The notes: generated by a model from the letters alone, not told the origin. Numbered from the stretch's first letter, positions 51,255 through 60,882 are shown. The stretch: 64,000 nt of DNA from a bacterium 1xD42-67 (GCA_003612335.1 RAYO01000021.1:1-64000), one strand, 5' to 3'. Program-made: numbers and translations.

Positions 51255-52148
51255 TCAGCCGCCGGTACTCATGTCGTGATTGACGAGCATGGTGTAGTGA
51301 TTGTCCGTGGTGGAGGGTGCGTTGAACAGCGCCGCCAGGAGATAGGCCCTGGTGTTCCAGACGCGGGTGGTGTTCTCCCGGATGCCGTCAAGGACCTTCT
51401 CGATATGGGCGGAGGTCAGTTGTTCAAACCGATGCTGGACATAAGCGGTGGGATACTCTGCGTCCCGGCCGATCTTCATGGTGGGGCTTTTGGACAGCGC
51501 CACCTCCAGCATGATCTCCACGAACTCGTTGAGCTGTTCCCGGTTGCACTGGTCCGCAATCAGGTCATACTCGATCTGCTCCTCGATCTCAGCTCTCTTC
51601 TCCAAAATTTCCTTCATTCCTTCCACCGGGGCGGCAGGCGTTTTCGGAGGGGCAGGGGGAGAGAATGAATGAGTTTTTGATCGCTGAGTAATTGATCTTT
51701 TCGTTTTTGATTTCTTTATATTTAATTCCGGGCGGTTTTCCGTATCTGGGTCAACCATATCCGGGAAACCCGTATCTGGTAAAGCCGTATCCGGTGCGCC
51801 CGTATCTGGAGGTGTTTCCGGGCCGGCATCCTCCGGCGCAGACGGTTCCGGGGGCTGGGGGCGCTCGTAAATGACATACTCCGTGTCGGTAATGCGCCCA
51901 TTGGCTCCCCGCAGCTGACGCCGGAGGATGTAACCGGCTTTCTCCAACTCCTTGATGGTGTTCCCAATGGCCTCCACGCCCTCTTTGCAGATGGAGGCCA
52001 GTCCCCTCGTGGAGTAGTTCCAGTCATCGGGGAAGGACAGGAACATGGACAGCAGCCCCTTGGCCTTCAGCGACAGGGCGGTGTCCTTCAAGTGATAGTT
52101 GCTCATTACGGTGTAACCTTGTGTCCGTTCCACTCGGTAGACGGCCAT
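51255..52148 (-). CDS. Replication-initiator-like HTH protein with DUF6017-type C-terminus
   Basis: In this 297-residue protein, residues 1-95 form a winged-helix domain (L-S-L-K-A-K-G-L-L-S-M-F-L-S-F-P-D-D-W-N). A P/D-rich linker with repeated P-D-T-x units follows (about 105-145), then a helical C-terminus (A-Y-V-Q-H-R-F-E-Q-L, R-A-Y-L-L-A-A-L-F-N) typical of DUF6017. It is probably the element's replication initiator or copy-number protein. Confidence 0.78.
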   Translation of the reverse strand: MAVYRVERTQGYTVMSNYHLKDTALSLKAKGLLSMFLSFPDDWNYSTRGLASICKEGVEAIGNTIKELEKAGYILRRQLRGANGRITDTEYVIYERPQPPEPSAPEDAGPETPPDTGAPDTALPDTGFPDMVDPDTENRPELNIKKSKTKRSITQRSKTHSFSPPAPPKTPAAPVEGMKEILEKRAEIEEQIEYDLIADQCNREQLNEFVEIMLEVALSKSPTMKIGRDAEYPTAYVQHRFEQLTSAHIEKVLDGIRENTTRVWNTRAYLLAALFNAPSTTDNHYTMLVNHDMSTGG

Positions 52149-52222
52149 ATCAGATCACTTCCTCAAACAAAAAATTTGGTCACTACTGTTTCGTCAGTTT
52201 CAAAAACCGTGTTCCCTCCTTG

Positions 52223-52798
52223 TCAATCTTGTTGCGGTGAAATCGTCAGCCTTGACGCAAGGCCGGGACTGCACTCAACTTCGTTGCCCCAGACATCCCA
52301 GCCGGGAGTTTCCTGCCGTGCGAACAGCTCCACACGGGAAACATCGCCCATCAGGGTGACAATGCGCTCCTGGACTTCATCCGGCTTTTTGCTGTGCCGC
52401 TCCACCGGAGAGAGGATGACCTGATGGACAGCGGCGGACTGCCGTTTGGGACTGCCTCTGGTCGCCAGCAGACAGACCTCGGCGTTGGCCCTGGTCCAGT
52501 ACCCAAGGCCCCAGAACAGGCCGGGAGATTTTCGGTTCTCCTTCACCCAGGTGAACGCCACGGTCTTATAGGTAAATCCCCAGGTGTCAATGACTTCCAG
52601 CGCCTCTTTCAGCATAGGGAAGGTGGCCCATAAAAACAAAACACAGTCCCCGGCGGCGAGATCGAACACGGGCAGGGCTTTGATGTCCTCCAGGCGCATA
52701 GTGGGGTAATGCTGTTCCGCAGAACGGCCCATACCCTTGCTGGACCATGCCCGGAACGACCAGGGCGGGTCCGCCAGTATCACGTTATACTTCTTCAC
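52223..52798 (-). CDS. MT-A70 family N6-adenine DNA methyltransferase
   Basis: The 191-residue protein has the catalytic D-P-P-W (10-13) and the SAM-associated Y-W-T-R-A-N-A-E-V-C-L-L-A-T-R-G. It also has the family C-terminal H-S-K-K-P-D-E-V segment. There is no adjacent restriction enzyme, so it is an orphan methylase that may shield element DNA or regulate it. It starts with GTG overlapping the previous stop. Confidence 0.85.
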   Translation of the reverse strand: MKKYNVILADPPWSFRAWSSKGMGRSAEQHYPTMRLEDIKALPVFDLAAGDCVLFLWATFPMLKEALEVIDTWGFTYKTVAFTWVKENRKSPGLFWGLGYWTRANAEVCLLATRGSPKRQSAAVHQVILSPVERHSKKPDEVQERIVTLMGDVSRVELFARQETPGWDVWGNEVECSPGLASRLTISPQQD

Positions 52799-53406
52799 CG
52801 GCGTTCCTTCTGCTGTATCTCCAGGGCAACACAGCCATAGCGGGCAATGAGCAGAGCATTGACGATCAGGCAGAAAGCCGTGGTGTCAATGACTTCTCCG
52901 TCCGCCAGGTCGGTGAGGGCGATGCCGTCTCCGTTGGCGTAGATGTCCCTCGCCGCCGACAGCAGCGTATAGCCGTGGGGAGAGATGCCCTTGGTGGTGG
53001 CGTAGCTGAACATGATACCATCCCGACAAAAGCAGTTTGCGGCACGGTTGGCGGTGTCTGGGTCGGCGGTGAGCAGATACATGGCGGCGAAGTAGGCCGG
53101 GGTATCTCGCCTGCGTTGAAAGCCCTCCCGCGCTTTCAGCGTCTCCATCCGCTGCCGGTGGCCCTCGTTCAGCCACAGGGAACCGTGGAAGAGCTGGACG
53201 GCGGTGCGCAGTTTGGCTCCCAGGCGGGGGTCGTGGGGAAAGCTGTCCAACAGAGCCTCTTCATAGCCGACAACTCCGGCCTCGATGCGCTCTGCCAGCC
53301 ACGGGCATACCACATGGGCACAGCCCCTCTTTTTCCCCCTGTATTCGGTGCAAAATTTACATTCCACATCCTCCATCTTGTATTTGAAGTGAGTGGTTTG
53401 ACTCAT
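52795..53406 (-). CDS. Hypothetical ICE protein with N-terminal Cys cluster
   Basis: The 203-residue protein has C-K-F-C near residues 16-19 and two further Cys nearby (R-G-C-A-H-V-V-C-P-W), a possible zinc site. A helical region is followed by a hydrophobic C-terminal stretch (F-C-L-I-V-N-A-L-L-I-A-R-Y-G-C). AAAGGAG sets the start. It lies between ParB and the methylase; I cannot name its family. Confidence 0.65.
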   Translation of the reverse strand: MSQTTHFKYKMEDVECKFCTEYRGKKRGCAHVVCPWLAERIEAGVVGYEEALLDSFPHDPRLGAKLRTAVQLFHGSLWLNEGHRQRMETLKAREGFQRRRDTPAYFAAMYLLTADPDTANRAANCFCRDGIMFSYATTKGISPHGYTLLSAARDIYANGDGIALTDLADGEVIDTTAFCLIVNALLIARYGCVALEIQQKERR

Positions 53407-53492
53407 GGATTGGTTTGTACTCCTTTCCCGGACACAAAAAACGGACAGAGAAAATTCCCTGTCCGTTGGTAGTCCGATTTGAAATTGTGATG

Positions 53493-54419
53493 TTACCGCT
53501 CCTGACTGCGCTGCCGCTTTTTCATCCAGCCCTCCAGGAGATTGATGATGGTCTCTTCCATCTTCTTCGGCGTATAGGACCGGGGGAAATACTTGCGCAG
53601 GGTATCGCCGGTGAACACGATGCGTTCAACCTCCGGCTTTTTCTGCTCCGACATGACGGACAGCATGGTGTCCTCGTCCAGTTTCCCCTCCTGGCTCATT
53701 CTCTTCATCCGCTGGGCCTGGGAGAGGGAGGGAGTGGCCTGTTCACTCTCCATGGTCTCCACCAGAAGGGCCTGTTCCTCCGGTTTCAGATAGGAGATTT
53801 CCACAGCGGGGGTCATGGCGATTTTCTTTTCGTCCACCATCTTTTGCAGCTCCGGGGACAACTCGGTCAGGCGAACATAGCGGCGCACCTGATCTTTGCT
53901 AATGCCAGCCTCATCCCCAACTTTCTCAACAGATAACTTCTGTGCAACTTGCGTAGAAGTTAAATCAGTCCGTGCGCCCTGCCGTTTGATGGCCTCCAGC
54001 TTCATTTTGAGGGCCTTTGCTTTTTCAATGGGGGAAATATTCTCCCGCTGGATATTGGTGTCCACCATAATAATGATGGCCTCATCCCGGTCCAAGTCTC
54101 GGACGATAACCGGCATGGCATCCAGACCGGCCAGCTCACAGGCCCGTTTGCGCCGGTGTCCGGCTACCAGTTCATAACCGCCGTCCTCCCTGGGGCGGGC
54201 AATGGCAGGGGTGAGTATTCCCCGCGCCTTTACGCTGTCCAGAGTTTCCTTCATAATATCGTCATCATCCCGAACGGAAAAGGGATGGTCGGGGAAGGGG
54301 TGCAGTTCAGACAGCGGTATAATCTGTACGCGCTCCAGAGTAGCGTCCTGGCGGCTTTCCTCCGTGGAAAACAGGTCATCTACCGATGCCAGCTCTATTT
54401 TTTTCGCGCTGCTTTTCAA
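53493..54419 (-). CDS. parB: ParB family partition protein
   Basis: The 308-residue protein has a ParB N-terminal domain with I-P-L-S-E-L-H-P-F-P-D-H-P-F and A-G-H-R-R-K-R-A-C-E-L-A-G. A central HTH (V-G-D-E-A-G-I-S-K-D-Q-V-R-R-Y) is followed by a long helical C-terminus. It binds centromere-like sites or acts as a regulator with ParA. The gene overlaps parA by 44 bases. Confidence 0.9.
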   Translation of the reverse strand: MKSSAKKIELASVDDLFSTEESRQDATLERVQIIPLSELHPFPDHPFSVRDDDDIMKETLDSVKARGILTPAIARPREDGGYELVAGHRRKRACELAGLDAMPVIVRDLDRDEAIIIMVDTNIQRENISPIEKAKALKMKLEAIKRQGARTDLTSTQVAQKLSVEKVGDEAGISKDQVRRYVRLTELSPELQKMVDEKKIAMTPAVEISYLKPEEQALLVETMESEQATPSLSQAQRMKRMSQEGKLDEDTMLSVMSEQKKPEVERIVFTGDTLRKYFPRSYTPKKMEETIINLLEGWMKKRQRSQER

Positions 54420-55197
54420 TTTTCAACACCTCCTTCGTCAGGCTTTGATACGCAGCGGCCACTTTCCCGCTAGGGTCATGGGCAAAAATGCTCTTGCCCT
54501 CGGCGCTGATCTCCTTCGCCCGGACGGAGTGGGGGATTTCCGTAGAAAAAACCTTGATCTTACCACCGTAAGTATCCCGCAGCAAGGATGCAGTTTCCTT
54601 AGCAAAATTCGTCCGGTTGTCCACCATTGCCAGCAGAATACCGTCGATCTGGAGTTTCGGATTGATCTGTCGCCGCACCTTGGCGATTGTTTGCAGCAGT
54701 TGCTCAAGACCTTTCGCCGGAAGATACTCTGCCTGGACAGGAATTATGACCCTGTTGGCCGCGGCCAGAGCGTTCACCGTCAGCATACCCAGGGACGGTT
54801 GGCAGTCCAGCAGGATATGGGTATACTGATTTTTCACCGTGTCCAGATACCGCCGCAGGGTGGTCTCTCTGCTCATGGCGTTCACCAGGGAGACCTCCAT
54901 ACCGGACAGCTGGATGTCGGCGGGTATAAGGTCGATGCCCTCCGGGTGGTGCAGAATGCCCTCGCCGGGGGTGATGGTCTGCTCGTTCAGCATCTTTCCC
55001 ATCATGTCCGAGAGGGTGACGGGCAGGCGGTCCGGTTGGGGATTTCCCAGGCTGATGGTAAGACTGGCCTGGGGGTCGCAATCTACGACTAGCACCTTTT
55101 TCCCCGCCTGCGCAAGGCCAGCAGCCAGATTGACGCAGCTGGTCGTTTTGGTCACGCCGCCTTTCTGGTTCGCCAGGGCGATCACTTGTGCGTTCAT
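54376..55197 (-). CDS. parA: ParA family partition ATPase
   Basis: The 273-residue protein has the deviant Walker A K-G-G-V-T-K-T-T (12-19), Walker B-like I-L-L-D-C-Q-P-S and V-D-C-D-P-Q-A-S. It is the usual first gene of Tn1549-type ICEs and would stabilise the circular intermediate. It reads away from the recombinase X junction, about 230 bases from the inferred ICE 2 end. Confidence 0.9.
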   Translation of the reverse strand: MNAQVIALANQKGGVTKTTSCVNLAAGLAQAGKKVLVVDCDPQASLTISLGNPQPDRLPVTLSDMMGKMLNEQTITPGEGILHHPEGIDLIPADIQLSGMEVSLVNAMSRETTLRRYLDTVKNQYTHILLDCQPSLGMLTVNALAAANRVIIPVQAEYLPAKGLEQLLQTIAKVRRQINPKLQIDGILLAMVDNRTNFAKETASLLRDTYGGKIKVFSTEIPHSVRAKEISAEGKSIFAHDPSGKVAAAYQSLTKEVLKIEKQREKNRAGIGR

Positions 55198-55250
55198 GTT
55201 TGTTCACTCCCATACTTTAACTGTGCTTTTGTAAATGGGGTCGAAAAAAA

Positions 55251-55280
55251 GGGAGAACACAACGAAACTTGCGTTCTCCC
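55251..55280. terminator. Stem-loop in the ICE 2 end region
   Basis: An 8-bp perfect stem GGGAGAAC/GTTCTCCC with flanking A/T tracts. Apart from this, the 55198-55424 stretch holds no gene and probably contains the ParA promoter and the element end. Confidence 0.55.
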
Positions 55281-55424
55281 TCGAAAACAATATGCTTTTG
55301 TCGAATATAGGGGGATTTCATCATCGTTATCCACGGGGTCACTTTTGAGAGCCAATCGCCGCAAACCCGCATGATTACTGACTTTTTTCTGATTTTATCC
55401 GTTCTTAACGAGCAACACTTCTTC

Positions 55425-56675
55425 AACGCCATGTATTCACGGGACATCTCCAAGAAGGTCTCCACGGCGCTCCGGGCGCAGATGGAGACGGGAAAGTTCC
55501 GCAACCGCAACCTCCCCTACGGCTACCTCTGGAACGGGGATAAGACCGCCTATGTGGTGGATGAAGAAGCCGCCGCTGTTGTCCGGCAGATATTTGAGTG
55601 GAAACGGCAGGAGGTATCGGTCTACACCATCGTTGAGCGGTTGAAGGCCGGGGGCGTAGAAAGCCCGGAGCGCCACAAGCGCAGGGCCGGCACCCGGAAC
55701 GGCGATAACATCCAGGGCGAGGGCTGGTGTCCCTCCACCATCCGGGGCATCCTGCAAAACCGGGCGTACATCGGGGAGATGATCTGCGGGAAGTCCGAGA
55801 CGGCGCTCTACAAGGGTCTGAAAAAGCATATCAGCGAAACGGACAAGTGGATCGTAGTCCCTGACGCACACCCGCCCATCGTATCTATTTCGGACTTTGA
55901 GGCGGTGGAGCGGCAGATGCAGGAGGACAGCGCCCACCGGGAGACCGCTATGGAGTGGTCGGCGGACATCCGGGCGGGCATGATCGACCTCTTTGCCGGG
56001 AAGATATTCTGCGCCGACTGCGGAAAGCGGATGTACTACAAGCGGCAGCGTATCTGCGGATGCAAAAATGTGACCTTCCGGGGTGTTTATGATTGCAGTA
56101 CCCATGTGCGGCGGGGTCACGCAACCTGTTTTAACCACTTCATCCGGCAGGACGTCCTCAACGAGAAGGTGTTCAATGCCATCCGGGACCAGCTTCAGGT
56201 GGCGCTGGACTATGAGAAGCTCCTGCTTGCCATGCGGGGCGGCTCCGGCGAGGCCAGCGTCCGGGAGAAGCACAAGGCGGCGGTGGCAAGCGTCAAGCTC
56301 CGGCTGAACGCCCTGAAAAAGAAACGGGCGGGGCTGTATGAGAGCTATGTCGAGGGCATCCTGAACGAGGAGGAATACGCCTTTGCCAAACAGACCTATG
56401 AGGAGCAGTATGAAGCTCTGAACCGCCTGCTGGACGAGGCCGTGGAGCGCCGGGAGCGGTTCCTGGCGTCCATCTCGCCGGACAACAAATGGCTCACCAT
56501 GATGCGGGGCGCTGCCGGGATGACAGGATTGACGCAGGAGCTTGTGGACGCGATAATCGAGAAGGTGCTTGTCTACGGCGGGGGCCGTATCGAGGTCGTG
56601 TTCAACTACAACGATGTATTTTACGCCATGCTGGAGTGCGTGGAGCAGATAAAGGAGGCGGGCGGCGATGACTGA
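55425..56675 (+). pseudogene. Serine recombinase X, C-terminal part only
   Basis: Family similarity starts at N-A-M-Y-S-R-D-I-S-K-K-V (55425) and runs to the end of a normal recombinase, through the zinc ribbon (C-A-D-C-G...C-G-C...C). The catalytic domain with the active Ser is absent. The ATG at 55371 is in ICE 2 DNA. The break is at the same codon as in recombinases Y and Z. The stop overlaps recombinase W by eight bases. Confidence 0.85.
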
Positions 56676-58263
56676 CTACCGGGTGGGCATTTATATCCGC
56701 CTTTCCCTGGCGGACGGGGACGGGAAGGCCGAGAGCGACAGCATCGGCAACCAGCGGGAGCTGATCCATCAGTTTTTAGACCGGCATCCCCAACTGAAAA
56801 ATGCGCCCCGGACGGAGTTCGTGGACGATGGGTACACCGGGACCAACACGGACCGCCCGCAGTTCCAGGCATTGATGAAGGAGCTTCGCACCGGGGCCAT
56901 CAATGTGATGGTGACGAAAGATTTTTCCAGATGCCACCGGGACTACACCCAGATGGGCAACTATCTGGAGTGCGTCTTTCCCTTCCTCGGCGTCCGCTAT
57001 CTCTCCGTCAATGACGGCTATGACAGCGATGATTACAAGGGCATGACCTCCGGCATGGATGTGGTCCTGCGGAACATCATCTATGAGGCGTACAGCAAGG
57101 ACCTGTCCGTCAAGACCACCACGGCGAAGATCATCATGATGAAGCAGGGCAAATACATAGGCAGCTTCGCTCCCTATGGCTTTCAGTTCCATCCCACGGT
57201 CCGGAACAAGCTGGTGATAGACGGGGACTCGGCGGCGGTGGTGCGGCGCATCTTCGATATGACCTTGCAGGGGATGGGCAGTACCGCCATCGCCCGCAGG
57301 CTGAACAGCGAGGGCGTCCTGACCCCCGGCGCCTACTTCCGGCAGAAAAATCCGGGGAGCGGACGGTTCCGCAAAGCCTCTGAAAAGAACGGCTGGACGG
57401 CGGCCACGGTGCTGAACATCCTCCACCAGTATGAGTACACCGGGGCGCTGGTGGGGCGCAAGCGGTACAAGGCCGGTCTCCATGAAAAGCGGACCGTCCC
57501 GCAGGATAAGTCCGACTGGATCATCTATGAGGGGGCGCATGACGCCATCATCAGCAGGGCGGACTTTGACCGGGCGCAGGAGATCATCCGGCAGAGACCC
57601 AGGCGGGCAAAAGGGACATCACAGGAGTATCCTCTGAAAGGGCTTCTCAAGTGCGGCAACTGCCATAGGACACTGAGCCGTATCCACAGTTCTGCCGGAT
57701 ACTACTACCGATGTATTAAGAGCAAGGCGGATGAGAACAGCGATTGCCCGAAGGGAAAGCTGTTCTCCGAGAAGGAGATCGAGGGCATTGTGTTCCGGGC
57801 AATCATGCAGATGCTGGCGATGTGCCAGGAGCAGAGAAAGCAGAAGTCCTCCCTGATGCTGACCCGCAAGGAGCGTATCGCAGCCTGTGTCGCAGAGCTT
57901 CAAAGGCTGGAGCAACAGCAGGAACGGTACAAGCAGGAGAAGTTTAGGGTCTATGAGAATTTCAGCGGCGGGGCGCTGGCAAAGGACGCCTACCTGAAAC
58001 AGCGGGCGGACATTGACAGTAAACTCGCCGCCGCCAAAGCCGAACAGGAGGCACAGGAACAGCTTTTATCTGGACTGGAGCATCTGGCCTTTCAGGACAA
58101 GGCGCAGGAGGATGATGTGTTCACTTCTTTTGCCGGAGCAACAGAACTGACGGCGGAACTGGCGCAGACATTCATCAAGGAAGTGCTGGTGTCCTCGCCC
58201 ACCGAGATCGAGATCGCCTGGAAGTTCCGGGATGTGTTTGATATGCAGGGACATGACAACTGA
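56668..58263 (+). CDS. Large serine recombinase W, intact
   Basis: The 531-residue protein has catalytic Ser13 in I-Y-I-R-L-S-L-A-D, T-K-D-F-S-R-C-H-R-D, a zinc ribbon (C-G-N-C-H...C-I-K...C) and a coiled-coil tail. Its joining segment reads I-I-Y-E-A-Y-S-K-D-L-S. It is overlapped by recombinase X and followed by recombinase Z remnants, suggesting a tandem recombinase set of an older element. AAAGGAGG at 56651-56658 lies upstream of the ATG. Confidence 0.88.
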   Translation: MTDYRVGIYIRLSLADGDGKAESDSIGNQRELIHQFLDRHPQLKNAPRTEFVDDGYTGTNTDRPQFQALMKELRTGAINVMVTKDFSRCHRDYTQMGNYLECVFPFLGVRYLSVNDGYDSDDYKGMTSGMDVVLRNIIYEAYSKDLSVKTTTAKIIMMKQGKYIGSFAPYGFQFHPTVRNKLVIDGDSAAVVRRIFDMTLQGMGSTAIARRLNSEGVLTPGAYFRQKNPGSGRFRKASEKNGWTAATVLNILHQYEYTGALVGRKRYKAGLHEKRTVPQDKSDWIIYEGAHDAIISRADFDRAQEIIRQRPRRAKGTSQEYPLKGLLKCGNCHRTLSRIHSSAGYYYRCIKSKADENSDCPKGKLFSEKEIEGIVFRAIMQMLAMCQEQRKQKSSLMLTRKERIAACVAELQRLEQQQERYKQEKFRVYENFSGGALAKDAYLKQRADIDSKLAAAKAEQEAQEQLLSGLEHLAFQDKAQEDDVFTSFAGATELTAELAQTFIKEVLVSSPTEIEIAWKFRDVFDMQGHDN

Positions 58264-58289
58264 TAAAGGTTTCTACCTCACGATAAAGC

Positions 58290-58345
58290 GGATGCCGGGG
58301 GGCGGTCTGGGAAAGACCTGTTGGCCGCCTCTGGCATCCGTAAAA
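58290..58345 (+). terminator. Hairpin after recombinase W
   Basis: GGATGCC...GGCATCC flanks an inner GGCGG/CCGCC pairing, followed by GTAAAAAATTT. Likely end of the X-W transcript. Confidence 0.5.
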
Positions 58346-58365
58346 AATTTGGTGTTTAGTTGACA

Positions 58366-58523
58366 CAAGGAGATTTATCCCGGCTGGGCCGCGACCATTT
58401 GAAGGTGGGGCATTTTACAGAAATTTACTTTCCGATGAAGAATGTCCGCTATATCGCGGTCAATGACTGCGTGGACACCGCCAACAAAAACAACGACATA
58501 GCGGCGCTGAAAAATGTTATGAA
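58366..58523 (+). pseudogene. Serine recombinase Z, internal N-terminal fragment left of element 3
   Basis: It reads D-L-S-R-L-G-R-D-H-L-K-V-G-H-F-T-E-I-Y-F and on to A-A-L-K-N-V-M. It then departs from the family after ATGAA at 58519-58523. The first 60 or so residues, including the catalytic Ser, are also missing. The continuation N-E-F-Y-S-R-D-N-S-R-K is at 63819, on the other side of element 3. Confidence 0.85.
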
Positions 58524-58639
58524 TGTCACCTTCTCATAAAGAATGACATCACACGCAGGACATAGCATCCTTGTTGCCTCCGACAAAGCTGTTACAAAGC
58601 GGAGAACATGACAATAAACGACTACGAACCCGCTATCGG

Positions 58640-58660
58640 ATTATCGGTAGCGGCTACCGA
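58640..58660. repeat. 21-bp palindromic repeat, copy 1
   Basis: It contains the perfect inverted repeat TATCGGTAGC-G-GCTACCGATA with one more base of each flank. 21 bases are identical to 61512-61532. Confidence 0.85.
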
Positions 58661-58684
58661 TAATATCAAAAACATAATTACAAG

Positions 58685-58714
58685 GACGGCGGGGAATGTT
58701 CCTCGCCGTCTTTG
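58685..58714. terminator. Terminator in the left part of element 3
   Basis: GACGGCGGGG/CCTCGCCGTC stem with a six-base loop followed by TTTGT. Confidence 0.6.
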
Positions 58715-58744
58715 TACTGGCCAATACTTAATGGCAGTATGAAC

Positions 58745-58773
58745 TTGTCCTTATTGCCTGTGACTGGTACAAT
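58745..58773 (+). promoter_or_regulatory. Promoter of the sigma-factor operon
   Basis: TTGTCC and TACAAT are separated by 17 bases. A similar TTGGTACAAT occurs at 60945-60954 after the operon. Apart from this promoter, the palindrome and the terminator, 58524-58894 shows no feature. Confidence 0.5.
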
Positions 58774-58894
58774 AGAGGTCAAATTGAATATCTTTTGGAG
58801 AACTGAAATCTTTTGAAAAACCTTGTAAGGTTTTAGAGTTTTTCCCGTCTTATAGGGTGAAGGGACCTTCAAGTTGCAGAGAGGAGGCATTGCG

Positions 58895-59452
58895 TTGGAG
58901 GATAGTCAAATCATTGAATTATACTGGAAAAAGAATACAGACGCTATATCAAAAACCGCCGACAAGTATGGCGCATACTGCTATGCAATTGCCGAAAACA
59001 TTCTGCACAACCACGAAGATTCCGAGGAGTGTGTCAATGATACTTGGCTCCATGCATGGAATGCGATGCCTCCGCAGAAGCCCAATGTGCTTCGGCTGTT
59101 TTTGGCGAAAATTACCCGCAATCTTTCCTTAGACCGCTTCAATGTGCGAAATGCAGAAAAACGGGGTGGCGGCGAGATCACCCTTGTCCTAGACGAACTG
59201 GTGGAATGTTTTAATGGCGGCGCAGACACAGAGACAGCATACGAGGCCAAAGAACTGCGGCAGTGTATCCGGCGTTTTGTGCGCTCACTGCCGGAGCGGG
59301 AGGGAAATGTGCTGGTACGCCGGTACTTCTTTGCCGAATCTATAGCGGATATTGCGCGGCGGTACGGCCTGACAGAAAATCATGTGACGGTGATGCTGAG
59401 CCGGACGCGGAAAAAGCTGAAGGCGCATCTTTTGAAGGAGGGATACCGATGA
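58895..59452 (+). CDS. ECF-like RNA polymerase sigma factor
   Basis: The 185-residue protein has region 2 (N-H-E-D-S-E-E-C-V-N-D-T-W-L-H-A-W, then L-R-L-F-L-A-K-I-T-R-N-L) and region 4 (L-P-E-R-E-G-N-V-L...I-A-D-I-A-R-R-Y-G-L-T-E-N). The best start is TTG 58895 after GAGAGGAGG; the ATG at 58874 precedes that site. It is coupled to its membrane partner by overlapping stop and start (ATGA). It probably drives genes of element 3 or of the host in response to the partner. Confidence 0.85.
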   Translation: MEDSQIIELYWKKNTDAISKTADKYGAYCYAIAENILHNHEDSEECVNDTWLHAWNAMPPQKPNVLRLFLAKITRNLSLDRFNVRNAEKRGGGEITLVLDELVECFNGGADTETAYEAKELRQCIRRFVRSLPEREGNVLVRRYFFAESIADIARRYGLTENHVTVMLSRTRKKLKAHLLKEGYR

Positions 59453-60882
59453 ACAAAAACGATTTATTCAGGGCATTTGACGGAGTGGATGACGATATTC
59501 TGGAACGCAGTGAGGTTCCCACAGCCCTCCGCAGGCCATTGGCCTACCGAAAGTGGCCGGCGGTGGCCGCCTGTTTGGTTCTAATTGTAAGTCTGACGGG
59601 GGGTATCCTCGTTGCTGAAGCCAAAGAGTACAACGCGGCGGTAGACTTTTTCGAGGAGAACGGTCTGTCCACCGAGGGGCTGAGCCGGTCAGACGTGAAA
59701 GCTGTTTACCGGGATATTACCAGCCAGCATTTCACCTATGACAAAACGGCGGAGGTCATTGAACGGGCAGTACCTGGGCTGGAAATCTCCCAGCGGGAGC
59801 CTACCCCGGAGGAGTTGGCGGCGCTGTGGGATCGGAACGTGTGGCGCAACACCCGGTCGGAAACCGGGTTTAGCTACCGCATGGATGTCCGGGAGAAGCT
59901 GGACGAGAGCCTGGGCTTCGATGTGCTGGACAGGAGCGTTTTGGAGTGCTACCGGGATGGCAATCCGATCTGGTCGGTGGAGTTCCCCGACCTCTACGTG
60001 GAGGACGGTGTGCACACCTCCGCCGGGACGGCGGTGTGGGGGCATAATGACACCTGGTCCAGTGAGCAGCCTGTGTATTCCAGCATGGCTCGGGTGGACG
60101 AGAGTGGGAACGTCCTCTGGCAACGTCAACTGGATCACGGCTTTGAGCGAGAGTATATCGCCGCCGTGCTGGACAACGGGGACGGCACATGGGCGGTCGT
60201 CAGCCGGGGAGACTTCCGTTACCTCTGCCTGAGCCAGTACGACACAGACGGAACCGAGCTTAGCTTCTGCAAGACCGAGGTCGGTAATAAGGGCATCTGG
60301 AATGCCGTCCGCTTGGGAGAGGGCTACCTGATACAGCTGGGACACAAGCTGGATGGAGAAACCGCCCGGCTGGTGAAGCTGGATCGGGAGGGGAGTTTAA
60401 TGGACACCTTCACTTATGAAGGGGATGACTGTGATTACACCATCACTGATATGATTGAGTTTGGGGATCGGGTGTATCTGTCCGCCTACGCAGTGCCCAA
60501 GCAGAAGGACAAGGGCGGGCGGTATGAGATTGCTGACATCCTGGCTTACTTGTTTAACAACAACATCTGGGAAATCTCCAGTGAGGAACTGACCCCTATG
60601 GTGAGGGACAACTACACGGCGGTGCTGTTGCTGTGTGACCCGGAGGGCGGTACGCCGGAGGCATTCTATTCTGTCAAAGGATCTCTGGGGGGAAAATTGG
60701 CAGTAAACGATACTGGAGAATTGGCGTGGGATGTGGAGAGCATAGTGAACACATTCTATTCCCCAGCTACCAATTCCTTTACCATTGGTGGCACCTGTCA
60801 AGTATTCTGTTATACCTTTGCCGATGTCGGAACTTTCCTTAGTCAAGAGGATACAGGCGAAACAGTACCATATCATAGATAA
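59449..60882 (+). CDS. Membrane partner of the sigma factor (putative anti-sigma/sensor)
   Basis: The 477-residue protein has a short cytoplasmic N-terminus (D-L-F-R-A-F-D-G-V-D-D-D-I-L-E-R-S) and one membrane helix (about 38-57). A large extracellular domain is rich in beta strands, with repeated D-E-S-G-N-V-L-W-like and D-T-D-G-T-E-L turns that suggest a propeller. The arrangement is that of anti-sigma sensors, although no named anti-sigma motif is visible. The ATG overlaps the sigma stop. Confidence 0.7.
   Translation: MNKNDLFRAFDGVDDDILERSEVPTALRRPLAYRKWPAVAACLVLIVSLTGGILVAEAKEYNAAVDFFEENGLSTEGLSRSDVKAVYRDITSQHFTYDKTAEVIERAVPGLEISQREPTPEELAALWDRNVWRNTRSETGFSYRMDVREKLDESLGFDVLDRSVLECYRDGNPIWSVEFPDLYVEDGVHTSAGTAVWGHNDTWSSEQPVYSSMARVDESGNVLWQRQLDHGFEREYIAAVLDNGDGTWAVVSRGDFRYLCLSQYDTDGTELSFCKTEVGNKGIWNAVRLGEGYLIQLGHKLDGETARLVKLDREGSLMDTFTYEGDDCDYTITDMIEFGDRVYLSAYAVPKQKDKGGRYEIADILAYLFNNNIWEISSEELTPMVRDNYTAVLLLCDPEGGTPEAFYSVKGSLGGKLAVNDTGELAWDVESIVNTFYSPATNSFTIGGTCQVFCYTFADVGTFLSQEDTGETVPYHR

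Larger units (their letters stand above)
48781..55424 (-). mobile_element. ICE 2: ParA-side part of a second Tn1549-like element, inverted
   Basis: Read on the minus strand, ParA, ParB, MT-A70, initiator-like protein, DUF4406-like, TOPRIM protein, PcfB and VirD4 follow the usual left-end order of Tn1549-type ICEs. ICE 1 in this window lacks this half, but it is expected to have its own copy outside. The outer end is placed at about 55425, where the C-terminal half of recombinase X begins. Confidence 0.65.

Noticed and set aside
55371-55424. ATG 55371 as the genuine start of recombinase X
   Set aside because: The first 18 codons do not resemble any recombinase and lie in the ICE 2 end sequence; similarity starts exactly at the shared break point.
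58678-58890. 70-codon minus-strand frame at the left of element 3
   Set aside because: It overlaps the terminator and the promoter of the sigma operon; no start signal.
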